Shown: positions 7,520-15,664, counted from the stretch's first letter. The stretch is DNA of 47,048 nt from Arthrobacter sp. ISL-85 (GCF_018613675.1 NZ_JAGGPQ010000022.1:1-47048); one strand, 5' to 3'. Made by a program: numbers and translations. The notes: a model not told the origin generated them from the letters alone.

Positions 7520-8050
7520 ATGAGCTATGACCAGCAGTCTTCCCACCAGCAACCGTGGCTTTCGGAGCCAGGACCCGAGGTAAAAATCCTCTCCCCGGCG
7601 GACGACGCGAAGTCGCAACGGTGGCGGCTCATCCTGGGATGCAGTTCCGTGTTTCTGGGTCTTGCGTCGGGCTTCTACGCCTATACAGACATCTCCATGG
7701 TCATCCGCGCCATGAACACCGCTGCGACCGCCGGCGACTACATCCCGGCTGATGCCATGAACCACGCCATCGCGGTCATCGCGGTCTTCTGTGTGCTTGC
7801 CCTCGCCTACGTCGGAGTAGGCATCTGGAACATCATTACGCGCCGCTCCACGGCCAAGTCACCCCTGATTGCCGCGATCATTCTGGCGGCCGCGGCATTG
7901 ATCCTGATCGTCATCTACATGACGACTCAGTCGACCGGGCTCCGGGTCGGCGGGATCGGCCTGAATGTGCTCATCATCTCCCGGGCCGCCATCGTGTTGC
8001 GGATGAAGAAGGTCCCTGTTTATCCCACCGCTGCCGAATGGACCAACTGA
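7520..8050 (+). CDS. Integral membrane protein, four predicted segments
   Basis: The 176-residue product has a polar N-terminal tail of about 35 residues and then four hydrophobic segments (for example IAVIAVFCVLALAYVGVGIW and LIAAIILAAAALILIVIYM). ATG 7520 is chosen over the longer frame because AAGGAG lies upstream and the extra N-terminal residues look non-coding. No family or active residue is recognised. It stands alone after the CoiA-like gene on the same strand. Confidence 0.75.
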   Translation: MSYDQQSSHQQPWLSEPGPEVKILSPADDAKSQRWRLILGCSSVFLGLASGFYAYTDISMVIRAMNTAATAGDYIPADAMNHAIAVIAVFCVLALAYVGVGIWNIITRRSTAKSPLIAAIILAAAALILIVIYMTTQSTGLRVGGIGLNVLIISRAAIVLRMKKVPVYPTAAEWTN

Positions 8051-8134
8051 CCAGCCGATCTTTGCTCTTCGGGGATAGATTGCCGACGTATGCTCATCGA
8101 AGGTCTTCTTCTTGCAAGGTTTGGGGGTAGGTGC

Positions 8135-9376
8135 ATGCGCTTCACGTCGGGCATATCGGTGGCTGTCGCTGGCGGCATTTTGTTGATTGGTGCTGGCCCG
8201 TCGATGGCATCCGGGGATGTCGTTTATGTTGGCCAATTCCCTCTCGGCGTTGTCGTCGACGCCGAGGGCACTGCTTACATTGGCGACACCGGAGGAGTCC
8301 ATGTTCTTCCCGCGGGCGCGAGCTCACCGACCACGACGCTCATGACAGGCGTCAACCCGAAGGGAATGGCACTGTCTGCGGACGGCACCCTGTTTGTCGA
8401 GGGGTCGGCCCTCGATGATCAGCAGGAAAAGCTCGTGGTGATACCGAAGGGCTCCTCTGCGGTGGCACGCACGATTACCCTCAGCGCCGACGCCCACCTC
8501 ATAGCCGCAGGGGCTGACGGGACTGTCTTTGTTCCCAACCCGTTTCTGGGCACAGTCTCGGTCATCCCCCCGGGCGCCGACGCCCCGGCCCAGGAGGTCG
8601 CCGTCGGCCGCACTCCCAAGGAAGTAGCCGTAGCCCAGGACGGCACCGCCTACGTCACCAACCAGGACAGCGGGACCGTCTCGGTCATCGCCCCGGGCGC
8701 CGGCACGGTTTCACGCACCATTGATGTCCGGAAGACTCCTGACAGCGCCGGGGCTCCGCACGGGATCGCCATAGGCCCCGACAGCACCGCCTACGTCACC
8801 AACATCGCCTCAAACGACGTGGCGGTGATCAAGCCCGGGGAATCAGCCGTCTCCTACCGTGTGCCGGTTCCAGGGGGACCAAAGGAAATCGCTGTCGGCC
8901 CGGACAGCACTGTCTACGTTCTTTCCGAGAACAGCAGCCTCAACGTCATCGCACCAGGCGAAACAAGTGTCCGCCGCAGCCAGCCGACGCTCCGGAACCC
9001 CGGACATCTCGCCGTCGCTCCCAACGGGTCCGTCCTGGTCACCAACACCGCCGATTTGTCCGTGTCGGTCTTCCCGGCCCAGGATCTGGGCATTCCCGCA
9101 CTAGCGGCTGTGAAGGCCCAAGCTGCACAGGCTGAGGCAAAAGCAGCAGAGCCCACGGCTCAGGCCAGCTCGGAGAACACTGGGGCCAGCTTCCTGTCCA
9201 ATCTTCCGGTCATCATCGGCACCGTGGCCGGGGCCATTTTGGTGGGGGCCGCCGTGCTGATCCTTGCGGGCAGAAGGCGCAGACGTTCTGCAGCAGCCGA
9301 GGATGCAGAAGCGTCAGAGTCCCCGGCAGAGTATCCAGAACGATTGGAAGTCCTCTCGGATCACACGCCGAACTGA
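8135..9376 (+). CDS. Exported beta-propeller (YVTN/NHL-like) surface protein with C-terminal anchor
   Basis: The 413-residue product starts with a signal peptide (ISVAVAGGILLIGAGPSMAS). It then has about seven repeats of the type TAYVTN...GTVSVIAPGA, the pattern of YVTN/NHL beta-propellers, and an Ala/Glu-rich linker. It ends with a transmembrane helix (about residues 355-380) followed by RRRRR and an acidic tail. It should therefore be membrane-anchored with the propeller outside. ATG 8135 is preferred: GGGGGTAGG precedes it and the signal peptide starts cleanly; a TAGATT box at 8068 gives a plausible promoter. Propellers of this kind usually bind proteins or sugars; no catalytic residue is visible. 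Confidence 0.85.
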   Translation: MRFTSGISVAVAGGILLIGAGPSMASGDVVYVGQFPLGVVVDAEGTAYIGDTGGVHVLPAGASSPTTTLMTGVNPKGMALSADGTLFVEGSALDDQQEKLVVIPKGSSAVARTITLSADAHLIAAGADGTVFVPNPFLGTVSVIPPGADAPAQEVAVGRTPKEVAVAQDGTAYVTNQDSGTVSVIAPGAGTVSRTIDVRKTPDSAGAPHGIAIGPDSTAYVTNIASNDVAVIKPGESAVSYRVPVPGGPKEIAVGPDSTVYVLSENSSLNVIAPGETSVRRSQPTLRNPGHLAVAPNGSVLVTNTADLSVSVFPAQDLGIPALAAVKAQAAQAEAKAAEPTAQASSENTGASFLSNLPVIIGTVAGAILVGAAVLILAGRRRRRSAAAEDAEASESPAEYPERLEVLSDHTPN

Positions 9377-9400
9377 GCGTCCGGGCCATAGGCTGTCGGC

Positions 9401-9760
9401 ATGAGCGTCAGTGCAGCGCAGGCAGCGGCCTTCTACAGCGAGATCCTGAAGAACGGTCAGGTGTGGACGATCCGTGATTCGGGTGGCATCCCGGCCCCGC
9501 TCAACGGGGACGGTGATCGCAGCATGCCGTTCTGGTCTCTTCGCAGTAGAGCCGAAAAGGTCATAGCAAACGTTCCCGCCTACGCGGACTTCGAGCCCGT
9601 GGAGATTCCCCTGGAGATCTGGCGCATGCGGTGGATCGATGGCCTCGAACGCGATGGGATCCTGATCGGACTCAATTGGACTGCCGCTCGCGCCACTGGC
9701 TACGATTTCCGGCCGGCAGAAGTACGAAACCGCCTTGCCGCCAATGTTGGCACGGACTGA
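9401..9760 (+). CDS. DUF2750 family protein
   Basis: The 119-residue cytoplasmic product matches the DUF2750 pattern: an N-terminal helix, the FWSLRSRAEKVI block, then IPLEIW and a GILIGLNWTA strand followed by GYDF. Family function is unknown. TAGGCT lies 6 bases before the ATG, so the transcript is probably leaderless. It follows the propeller gene by 24 bases but seems to have its own promoter. Confidence 0.8.
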   Translation: MSVSAAQAAAFYSEILKNGQVWTIRDSGGIPAPLNGDGDRSMPFWSLRSRAEKVIANVPAYADFEPVEIPLEIWRMRWIDGLERDGILIGLNWTAARATGYDFRPAEVRNRLAANVGTD

Positions 9761-9801
9761 GCAGGCGCGATGAGCCGACGCGACAGCCCTGTGCGCGCCT
9801 T

Positions 9802-10092
9802 TCAGCCGCGCTTTTCGATGGGGCGGTACCTGTCAGCGGACGCCAGCAGCGCGTCCTGCAGCTGCCGTGTGTTGCCCGGCTGATCCACGGGCCGGGAACC
9901 CGAACCAGATCCGCCCGGCAGCGGGCTGACCATCCGCGCAGCGAAGACATTGTGCGGGATCTTCAGGGCCAGGGGACGGTTCAACTTGGGGAACTCCCGG
10001 ATCGGTGACGTGTCGTCGATGGGGTGGCTCTTGTCGGCGTCTGACCGTGCGATCATCCGGTCCATGTCCTCGGGAGTTCCTGCCTTGATCAC
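9802..10092 (-). CDS. Hypothetical protein, 96 aa
   Basis: This polar product has an IREFPKLNRPLALKIP core and a Gly/Ser-rich linker before its C-terminal helix. No family is recognised. It starts at GTG 10092 with TAAAAT 6 bases upstream on the minus strand, the leaderless arrangement used by its neighbours. It faces the DUF2750 gene tail to tail. An alternative overlapping frame with a slightly longer start has a poorer, Arg-rich composition and was rejected. Confidence 0.55.
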   Translation of the reverse strand: MIKAGTPEDMDRMIARSDADKSHPIDDTSPIREFPKLNRPLALKIPHNVFAARMVSPLPGGSGSGSRPVDQPGNTRQLQDALLASADRYRPIEKRG

Positions 10093-10247
10093 GACTCAAT
10101 TTTAGGCCGACTCCGGCGGCTCATCGAACATGTGTTCTCCACAGACTTATGCACATGTGAATATGTTTTCGGCTGGCGGCAGCTTTGCGCCGCTCGTGAG
10201 GGGCCCATGCGCCATCCTTCACAGGTCGGTCTGGAACAATTTCGCGC

Positions 10248-10880
10248 ATGGAACATGAGTGGTTTCGGTCTCCCGGCTGGGCCGAGGCGGATCGTGCAGA
10301 TTTTGAGCGCCGCCTTGCGCGGTCCCGCGGGTCCAGGCGCGCGCAGTACCTGCGTATCAAGGGGCTGGCACTTAGCGACGCGGGCGAATTAGACGGAGCC
10401 AGAAGCCTCTGGTTGCGTGTGCTCGGGGACGACGGGGAATTCTCGAAGTTGGAGGGCTTCGCAGCACTTGAGCATCTGGGGGACTCTTTCGTTGAAGCCG
10501 ATCCAGTCCTGGCAGAGGGTTATTACCGCCGCCTGCTCGCTGACAATCCCCAGATGAAGAGCACAACCTCGACTCAGCAGATCAAGCTTGCCGAACTCCT
10601 CATTCGGCGCGGCGACGAGCAGGACCTCGAAGAAGCCGCGGAGTTGCTGATCCGGTGGTCCAAAGTGGCGCGTGTGCCATTCCCAGACGCGCATTTCCGC
10701 TGGAACCTGGCCGTGATCGACCTTGCAGAGGCAACTGGAGACAGGGAAACGGCAGAAGAAGCAGCGCGCCGAGCACTCGCCCTTGCTGACCGAGGGCCAG
10801 TGTTCCCGCGTCACAAAACGGTAGGCATCGTTCACGCAGAACACCAGACCATCAGGCGGCTGAAGCGCCTCGCGAAGTAA
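10248..10880 (+). CDS. TPR-like helical repeat protein
   Basis: The 210-residue soluble product is built of helix pairs resembling tetratricopeptide repeats (for example AGELDGARSLWLRVL, then AEGYYRRLLADNP, and ETAEEAARRALALAD near the C-terminus). Such proteins act as binding scaffolds. No enzymatic domain is attached. A good Shine-Dalgarno is not evident. It is a single gene on the plus strand; its role and partner cannot be inferred from the neighbours. Confidence 0.75.
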   Translation: MEHEWFRSPGWAEADRADFERRLARSRGSRRAQYLRIKGLALSDAGELDGARSLWLRVLGDDGEFSKLEGFAALEHLGDSFVEADPVLAEGYYRRLLADNPQMKSTTSTQQIKLAELLIRRGDEQDLEEAAELLIRWSKVARVPFPDAHFRWNLAVIDLAEATGDRETAEEAARRALALADRGPVFPRHKTVGIVHAEHQTIRRLKRLAK

Positions 10881-10937
10881 CGATCGTGTTCGGCTCCGTT
10901 GCTCCGGGCTGCCAGTGCTGCTGTGTAGCCTGTCGTT

Positions 10938-11009
10938 ATGAGCAAGACGGCCCCGGAAAACTTCGGGCGGAAGACCGGATCCAATGAGGCGCTGATGGGC
11001 GCGAAATGA
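10938..11009 (+). CDS. Tiny gene (23 aa) coupled to the following membrane protein
   Basis: ATG 10938 opens a 23-residue frame (MSKTAPENFGRKTGSNEALM, then GAK) whose TGA overlaps the next ATG as ATGA. TAGCCT lies 6 bases before the start, the same leaderless arrangement as other genes here. It may be a real small protein or a leader peptide that allows ribosomes to enter the downstream gene, which lacks a clear Shine-Dalgarno of its own. Confidence 0.55.
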   Translation: MSKTAPENFGRKTGSNEALMGAK

Positions 11010-11350
11010 TCCAGCAGCCGGTGCTCCAGCCACGCGGGCAATCCACCGGGATGCGGTTCCTCCGGATCACTGTCCTGGTCGCGGACGCGCTGCCGCTGCT
11101 TGCCGTCCTCCTTATCCGTTTCGTGATGCCGCCGGGTTCGGGACAGGACGGTGAAGCCCTGTTCTGGGCCGGGCTGCTGTTGGCGTACGCACTGATTCTG
11201 CTCTTCGGCCTGGCGCTGGTCCTCAACGTCGTCTACCTGATCGTCCTCGCCCTCATGCGCCGGCGCTACGACAACAGCTACAGCCGGCTCTCGCGGGTAC
11301 TCCTGTTCCTGCTGCCCGCAGCTGCAGTCCTGGGACTCACCGTCAAGTGA
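11006..11350 (+). CDS. Small membrane protein, three predicted segments
   Basis: The 114-residue product has a short polar N-terminus and hydrophobic segments around residues 17-41, 49-82 and 97-112, with a positively charged LMRRRYD loop before the last one. No family is recognised. Translation is probably coupled to the 23-codon gene in front (ATGA overlap at 11006-11009). A second in-frame ATG at residue 16 would drop the polar start and is a possible alternative. Confidence 0.65.
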   Translation: MIQQPVLQPRGQSTGMRFLRITVLVADALPLLAVLLIRFVMPPGSGQDGEALFWAGLLLAYALILLFGLALVLNVVYLIVLALMRRRYDNSYSRLSRVLLFLLPAAAVLGLTVK

Positions 11351-11535
11351 ACGCAGCGCCCATCTAGCGCCCCCGCCGTCAAATGATCGCGAGCGGACTG
11401 AGGCTGTGTTCATTGCTTGGATTTTCATGGACCTTGAGTCTGCTGACGGGTACGCTGGCCTCTAGCCGGGCGGTGACCGATCCCGGGCGCAACTGCAGCG
11501 ACGAGGCCGCAGTTGCATCACTTCGGGGGAATTTG

Positions 11536-12003
11536 ATGACAACAATGGCCCAGGTGAAGGGCGAACAACACACTCTTGCAAAGGCAACCACTTTTTCCGA
11601 CGGCGCTGCCGAAGGCGATCGAGCGCCTCTAGGTGCAGATCCAGCTCCAGAAAAAGTCACGATCCACGTCATCGGGGATCGGATCCTCCGCATTACGCTG
11701 AGTCCAGGAGGCCGGATCACTGAAGCCGACGGTGCCCGGGTCCGGGAGCGGTTCCTTACGCTAACGGCCGGTGCTGGCGGTGCGGTACTGCTGCAGATCA
11801 CGGGCGTGCGATCAGTGAGCCGCGACGCCGTCGAGGTCCTCAGTAGAGCGGCCACGGTCACGGCCTTTGCGATTCTGGGCAGCACCCCCGTGGACCGGGT
11901 GATAGCGCACGGGATGCACGGGCTTCCCCAGCCGCAGTGTCCAAGCCGGTATTTCTCCGACGAGCAGGAAGCCATGGAGTGGCTCAACGCCCACCGCGGA
12001 TAG
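11536..12003 (+). CDS. STAS/SpoIIAA-like (DUF7793-type) protein
   Basis: The 155-residue cytoplasmic product has a single STAS-like alpha/beta domain: a strand (RILRITLSPGG), a turn, a second strand (GAVLLQITGVRSVSR) followed by a helix, then FAILGSTPVDRVI and a C-terminal EQEAMEWL helix. Related proteins are common in Arthrobacter and are thought to be regulatory or binding proteins; no phosphorylatable Ser in the anti-sigma antagonist position is obvious. ATG 11536 is preferred because GGGGGA precedes it; the longer frame starts with an unlikely 51-residue extension. Confidence 0.7.
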   Translation: MTTMAQVKGEQHTLAKATTFSDGAAEGDRAPLGADPAPEKVTIHVIGDRILRITLSPGGRITEADGARVRERFLTLTAGAGGAVLLQITGVRSVSRDAVEVLSRAATVTAFAILGSTPVDRVIAHGMHGLPQPQCPSRYFSDEQEAMEWLNAHRG

Positions 12004-12191
12004 CGGCTGTCCTGGGATGATCGGCACTACGGTTACGTGATCCCGTTTGTCTGCATGCCTCCCCTGTCGCTCTGTGATCCGGTGGCGTCGGCTAACGGGA
12101 GATCCGGCCATGAGCTCGGTCTGCTTCCCCATCGGTATTGGGAAATGGCCAGGCCATCCCCTTTCACTCATTCTGCGCCCTATTGTGGGCT

Positions 12192-12437
12192 ATGAGCAGT
12201 TCCGATGAGTACCGGAATCTTCCGCCGAAGATGAAGAGACTGGCCCTAACCAGTCTTTGGCTCTTCCTGGGTGCCATGATCGTGTCCACGATTCTCCGGC
12301 CCTGGTTGGGCTTCTGGCCCACCACGATCCTGTTGGGCCTGATCATGGTCGCGGTACTGATACCTGTCGCTCGGGCCGCCAGGCGGGAGCGGAAGCAGCT
12401 GGACGGTCCCTCTGGTCCCTCCACGCCTCGGTCCTGA
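12192..12437 (+). CDS. Small membrane protein, two segments
   Basis: The 81-residue product has an acidic start, a helix at LALTSLWLFLGAMIVSTIL, a second at TILLGLIMVAVLIPVARAA, and a basic tail. ATG 12192 has TATTGT 5 bases upstream and no Shine-Dalgarno, so it looks leaderless; the longer frame from 12138 adds an implausible leader. Family and function are not recognised. Confidence 0.65.
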   Translation: MSSSDEYRNLPPKMKRLALTSLWLFLGAMIVSTILRPWLGFWPTTILLGLIMVAVLIPVARAARRERKQLDGPSGPSTPRS

Positions 12438-12447
12438 AGGCAGCACT

Positions 12448-12741
12448 TCACAGCCTGCGTCCGCGTCGGTCCCAGTCGTCTCTGCGGGCCTCGTCCTCAT
12501 CCCAGAAGAGAGCGTCGTTCCGGCGAACCCGGAGCAGATGCAGCAGCTGGATGACAGTGACAATGAACCAGACCGTAAACACCCAGAACAATACCGAGTC
12601 CCATTCGCCGCTGCTCCAGAGCTTATTGAGGGCCAGCAGCCCCATACACACGGTCTGCGCGCCGAAGACCGCGGTGGCAAACTTCCACGAGCCGCGGCTC
12701 ATCCGTGGCTCAAGGCGTTTGCGACCCTCAGAAGCGGACAT
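12448..12741 (-). CDS. Small membrane protein, two segments
   Basis: The 97-residue product has a basic N-terminus, two hydrophobic helices (about residues 17-37 and 46-67), and a charged RRNDALFWDEDEARRDDWDR tail expected in the cytoplasm. The start at ATG 12741 is supported by a good sigma-70 promoter whose -10 box ends 6 bases before it. No family name is known to me. It faces the previous gene tail to tail. Confidence 0.7.
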   Translation of the reverse strand: MSASEGRKRLEPRMSRGSWKFATAVFGAQTVCMGLLALNKLWSSGEWDSVLFWVFTVWFIVTVIQLLHLLRVRRNDALFWDEDEARRDDWDRRGRRL

Positions 12742-12747
12742 GGCGGG

Positions 12748-12776
12748 AGCATACAACTGCGCCTGCGAGTCATCAA
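12748..12776 (-). promoter_or_regulatory. Sigma-70-type promoter for a leaderless gene
   Basis: On the minus strand TTGATG and TATGCT are separated by 17 bases, and the -10 box ends 6 bases before ATG 12741. Transcription should start on or next to the start codon. Confidence 0.6.
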
Positions 12777-12805
12777 CGATGAAAAGACGAGGCGGAGGAA
12801 ACCGG

Positions 12806-13051
12806 CTATGCCTCCGGTTCCACGCCGTTGCTCTTCCGCTTACCGAGCCACTGCTCCCGGTACGCATCGGTGTCCTTCTTTTGTTTCTGGCCCCGCTGTG
12901 CTGCCCAGCCGATAACGAAGTACATCAGAACCATCGCAGGAGCTAGCTGCCAATTGATGAGCACGCCCGTCAAGAGGCCCAGCAGGACACCGACAGCGAC
13001 TATAACCAGCAAGCGGGAACTCGCTCGTGTTCGTCGGTTGCTGTTGAACAT
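12806..13051 (-). CDS. Small membrane protein, 81 aa
   Basis: A basic N-terminus (SNRRTRASSR) leads into a hairpin of two helices (LVIVAVGVLLGLLTGVLI and APAMVLMYFVIGWAA) and then a charged tail with YREQWLGKRK. It is likely membrane-bound with both ends inside. TACTGT lies 5 bases before the ATG, again leaderless. No family is recognised. Confidence 0.65.
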   Translation of the reverse strand: MFNSNRRTRASSRLLVIVAVGVLLGLLTGVLINWQLAPAMVLMYFVIGWAAQRGQKQKKDTDAYREQWLGKRKSNGVEPEA

Positions 13052-13198
13052 GGCTCACAGTAACACCGGCACATGTGCACTGAATCGCCCTCGTGGTTCT
13101 CGTAAGCAGTGGCTATTCAACCTACGATCCCGCCCCTAGTTCTACTGCATGCCTACTGCTGTTCCACTGCCCGGGAGCGGAGCTGCTCCTGACCGGTG

Positions 13199-13405
13199 CT
13201 ACTCCAGGCTTTCAAACACCATGGTGGCCTGGATGCGGTCACCGCCACCAAGCCCCTTGCTCCCGCTGCTGGAAGTGGTAATCGTATGAAGCCGGTAGCC
13301 CTTGGCCGCCTGAGCATTGATTGTCTTCTCCAGCTCGGTCAGGTTACCCGAGCCCGTTCCCCAAAGCTTCTCCTTGAGAATCACCTGCAAGACGACGTAG
13401 TGCAT
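13199..13405 (-). CDS. DUF4177-like small protein
   Basis: The 68-residue product reads MHYVVLQVILKEKLWG, then LEKTINAQAAKGYRLHTI and a final ATMVFESLE strand. This is the strand-helix-strand layout of DUF4177, whose members bear the LE..LN..A..GW/Y motif. ATG 13405 is preferred because GGGAGGGAG lies 6 bases upstream; the longer frame adds nine residues. Function is unknown. Confidence 0.7.
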   Translation of the reverse strand: MHYVVLQVILKEKLWGTGSGNLTELEKTINAQAAKGYRLHTITTSSSGSKGLGGGDRIQATMVFESLE

Positions 13406-13571
13406 GAACAGCTCCCTCCCCTGACTGGCCACTTGCCGGCAATGCTACTGGATGGCCGCTGGACCTGTCCCGAGCAATTGCCAGTACGGTGGGACACCGC
13501 CCTCCTGGGCAGTTTGTAGCCGGCCGCCCGACGGCACGTTTTGCCCTATCTATAAGAAATGGAAACAGGCT

Positions 13572-13851
13572 CTATGCCAGCGCCCTTGCGACGTCGTAGC
13601 CGGCGGACTTCTGCAGGTTGTTCCGCGCCCGGTCGTACCGCCTGGTGGTCCGCGAATCCCATGCTGTCCTGCAGTGAGTGCAGCGAAACGCCCGCATCCA
13701 GGGCGATCGTGGCGAACGCGTGCCGCAGGCTGTGCGGACAGATTCGGCCGTCGATGCCGACCCTGCGCGCGAGCCGCCGCACGGTGCGGGCCGCCTCCGA
13801 CCGCTGCCAGCGTCTTCCGGAGGCCGTGGTGAAGAGCGCTCCCTGTCCCAC
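13572..13851 (-). pseudogene. C-terminal relic of a tyrosine recombinase
   Basis: The first frame holds HSLRHAFATIALDAG (box II His and Arg) and LQDSMGFAD; the second holds TTRRYDRARNNLQ, with the nucleophile Tyr, and SAGYDVARALA. The two are out of frame. The normal text would be GFADPRTTRRYDR; the DNA fits loss of about 8 bases between two GCGGACC copies. The usual GH before AD is GF, so a catalytic His is also missing. The N-terminal two thirds of an integrase are absent, and the relic stops at a 28-bp palindrome. It is dead as a recombinase but records an earlier integration. Confidence 0.75.
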
Positions 13852-13875
13852 GCCATAAGGGACATTATGGCGTGG
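13848..13875. repeat. 28-bp dif/lox-like palindrome (11 + 6 + 11)
   Basis: Perfect arms CCACGCCATAA and TTATGGCGTGG flank the 6-base spacer GGGACA. The size and the inner CATAA...TTATG match the layout of XerCD dif sites. TGTCCC at 13844-13849 also pairs with the spacer GGGACA. It abuts the truncated end of the recombinase relic. Confidence 0.7.
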
Positions 13876-13929
13876 ATTTTGGGCCGTGTCGGAAATGTTG
13901 GGAAGGGGCCTGAGTGGATCGCTGACATG

Positions 13930-14511
13930 GGTTCTTCTTCAGGACCCTCGGCAACTCCGGTAGCGTTCCCGGCCTTTTCGGCGTAGGTACGCCCGAAGGC
14001 TATTCCAGCGTCGGTAGCTTACTCTGAGCCAGTCGCTTCACGACCTCGGGTCTAGGGCCCCGGCGAAGCGGCCGTCCTACAGCTCGGCACCATCGAGATG
14101 CTGACGTGGTACGGCTTCAGGGTCTATTCCACTGGCAGCGACCGTCCGCGCGACCTGGTGGCCCTCCGACAGCGGCCGGGAGCGGCGATTCCGGGAGAAA
14201 CCGGGTAACAATGCCTCGTCTTTTGGATAAATGTTTGGACCAGTGACTGGACTGGGCCACGGCGCGAAGGGTCATGAAACCGGTCCTTCCCGCCTGCCTC
14301 TTCACAATTCACTTCGAGAAGTCCCGAGACCGGTACGTACCCGGGCTGTTTGAGGACCAACGGTGACGCCTCGCGACGGTGTACCGGCGGGTAGATGTCG
14401 TTGCATTGCCCTGCCTTGCTCTGAATTTCGCTACTTTCCGCAGCATGTCTTTGTGCGTCTGTTTTGCTCCGTGCGACGCCGGATGAGCTGCCCATTACTC
14501 CCGGTTTCACA
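13930..14511. other. Region without a convincing gene
   Basis: Frames here are short, lack ribosome binding sites and have codon use unlike the neighbours. A stretch at about 14085-14200 on the plus strand (LGTIEMLTWYGFRVY...) has protein-like composition and might be a gene remnant, but I cannot place it in a family. Confidence 0.5.
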
Positions 14512-14532
14512 GCATAAACACTGCTCTTATGC
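14512..14532. promoter_or_regulatory. Inverted repeat upstream of the organosulfur operon
   Basis: GCATAA and TTATGC are separated by 9 bases, 92 bases before the first gene of the operon. It could be an operator for an off-locus sulfur regulator. Confidence 0.35.
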
Positions 14533-14623
14533 GCGGGTTTGATCTCTGCTCTCATGGTGGACACAGCCCGGCCGGACGATGCGCCGGGCAACAGAATCCA
14601 CACCGAAGCTCAGAAAGTCCCTC

Positions 14624-15664
14624 ATGAAAAACCCGCACATCTCCCGAAGAACCTTCTCCCTTCTGGGTCTGGCCGCTGCCGTGACCGGATCGATGGTGCT
14701 GTCCGGCTGCGGGGGCCCGGCGACCGCCCAGGGCGGCTCCGGTGCGCCTGAGGCAACCGAGCTGCGCTATGAAGGATCAGCCAACAGCGTCAGCCTTCCC
14801 GAGCTCGCCGAGGACCTTGGGTACCTGGGGAACATCAAGCTGAACTGGGTGGGCAACACCATCAGCGGCCCGGCCAGCATCCAGTCCGCTGCCACGGGTG
14901 CCACCGATTTTGGTGGCGCTTTCTCCGGCGCGGTCGTCAAGCTCATCGAGGCAGGCGCACCGGTAACGGCTGTCATCAACTACTACGGGGAGGACGAGAA
15001 GACTTTCAACGGCTTCTACGTCCAGAACGACAGCCCGATCCGCACCCCACGGGATCTCATCGGCAAGAAGGTCGCCGTCAACACCCTGGGCGCGCACTCC
15101 GATGCGGTTCTGAACAGCTATCTGAAGAAGAACGGTCTAAGCCAGGACGACATCAAGCAGGTCCAGCTGGTCGTGGTTCCACCCAACGACACAGAGGAAG
15201 CAATCCGCCGCGGCCAGGTCGACGTCGGCGTCTTGGGCGGGGTGCTGCAGGACAATGCCGTGGCCAAGGGCGGGCTCCGGTCCCTCTTCAACGACTACGA
15301 GCTGTTCGGAACGTTCGCAGGAGGCCAGTACGTCCTGCGCAAAGACTTCATCCAGCAAAACCCGGAGGCCACGAAAGTCTTCACCACCGGCGTCGCCAAA
15401 GCCATCGAATGGGAACGCACCACCCCCCGCGATGAGGTCATCGCCCGATTCACCAGCATCATCGAAAAGCGCCAGCGCAATGAAAGCACCGCGGCGTTGA
15501 AGTACTGGAAGAGCGTCGGAGTGCCGGCCAAGGGGGAGATCACCGACCAGGACTTCAGCCGCTGGTCAGAGTGGCTCAAGGACACCGGCATCGTCACCGG
15601 GGACATCACGCCGTCCAAGTACTACACCAACGACTACAACGGATTGCTGAAGGCCTCATCATGA
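14624..15664 (+). CDS. ABC transporter binding protein, SsuA/NMT1 type, Tat lipoprotein
   Basis: The 346-residue product captures an organosulfur compound, probably an alkyl sulfonate or sulfate ester, at the outer face of the membrane. Its N-terminus has a twin-arginine motif (SRRTFSLLG) and then a lipobox (VLSGC), so it is probably exported folded and lipid-anchored. The body shows the SsuA/NMT1 pattern: IQSAATGATDFGGAFSG, TPRDLIGKKVAVN and a C-terminal TPSKYYTNDYNG. ATG 14624 is chosen; the longer frame adds 15 basic residues before the signal. It is the first gene of a five-gene operon and overlaps the ATPase gene by ATGA. Substrate is inferred from the two downstream oxygenases. Confidence 0.85.
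   Translation: MKNPHISRRTFSLLGLAAAVTGSMVLSGCGGPATAQGGSGAPEATELRYEGSANSVSLPELAEDLGYLGNIKLNWVGNTISGPASIQSAATGATDFGGAFSGAVVKLIEAGAPVTAVINYYGEDEKTFNGFYVQNDSPIRTPRDLIGKKVAVNTLGAHSDAVLNSYLKKNGLSQDDIKQVQLVVVPPNDTEEAIRRGQVDVGVLGGVLQDNAVAKGGLRSLFNDYELFGTFAGGQYVLRKDFIQQNPEATKVFTTGVAKAIEWERTTPRDEVIARFTSIIEKRQRNESTAALKYWKSVGVPAKGEITDQDFSRWSEWLKDTGIVTGDITPSKYYTNDYNGLLKASS

Noticed and set aside
13848..13875. Palindrome as an ordinary terminator
   Set aside because: No T run follows on either strand, and the 11+6+11 design and dif-like centre fit a recombination site better.
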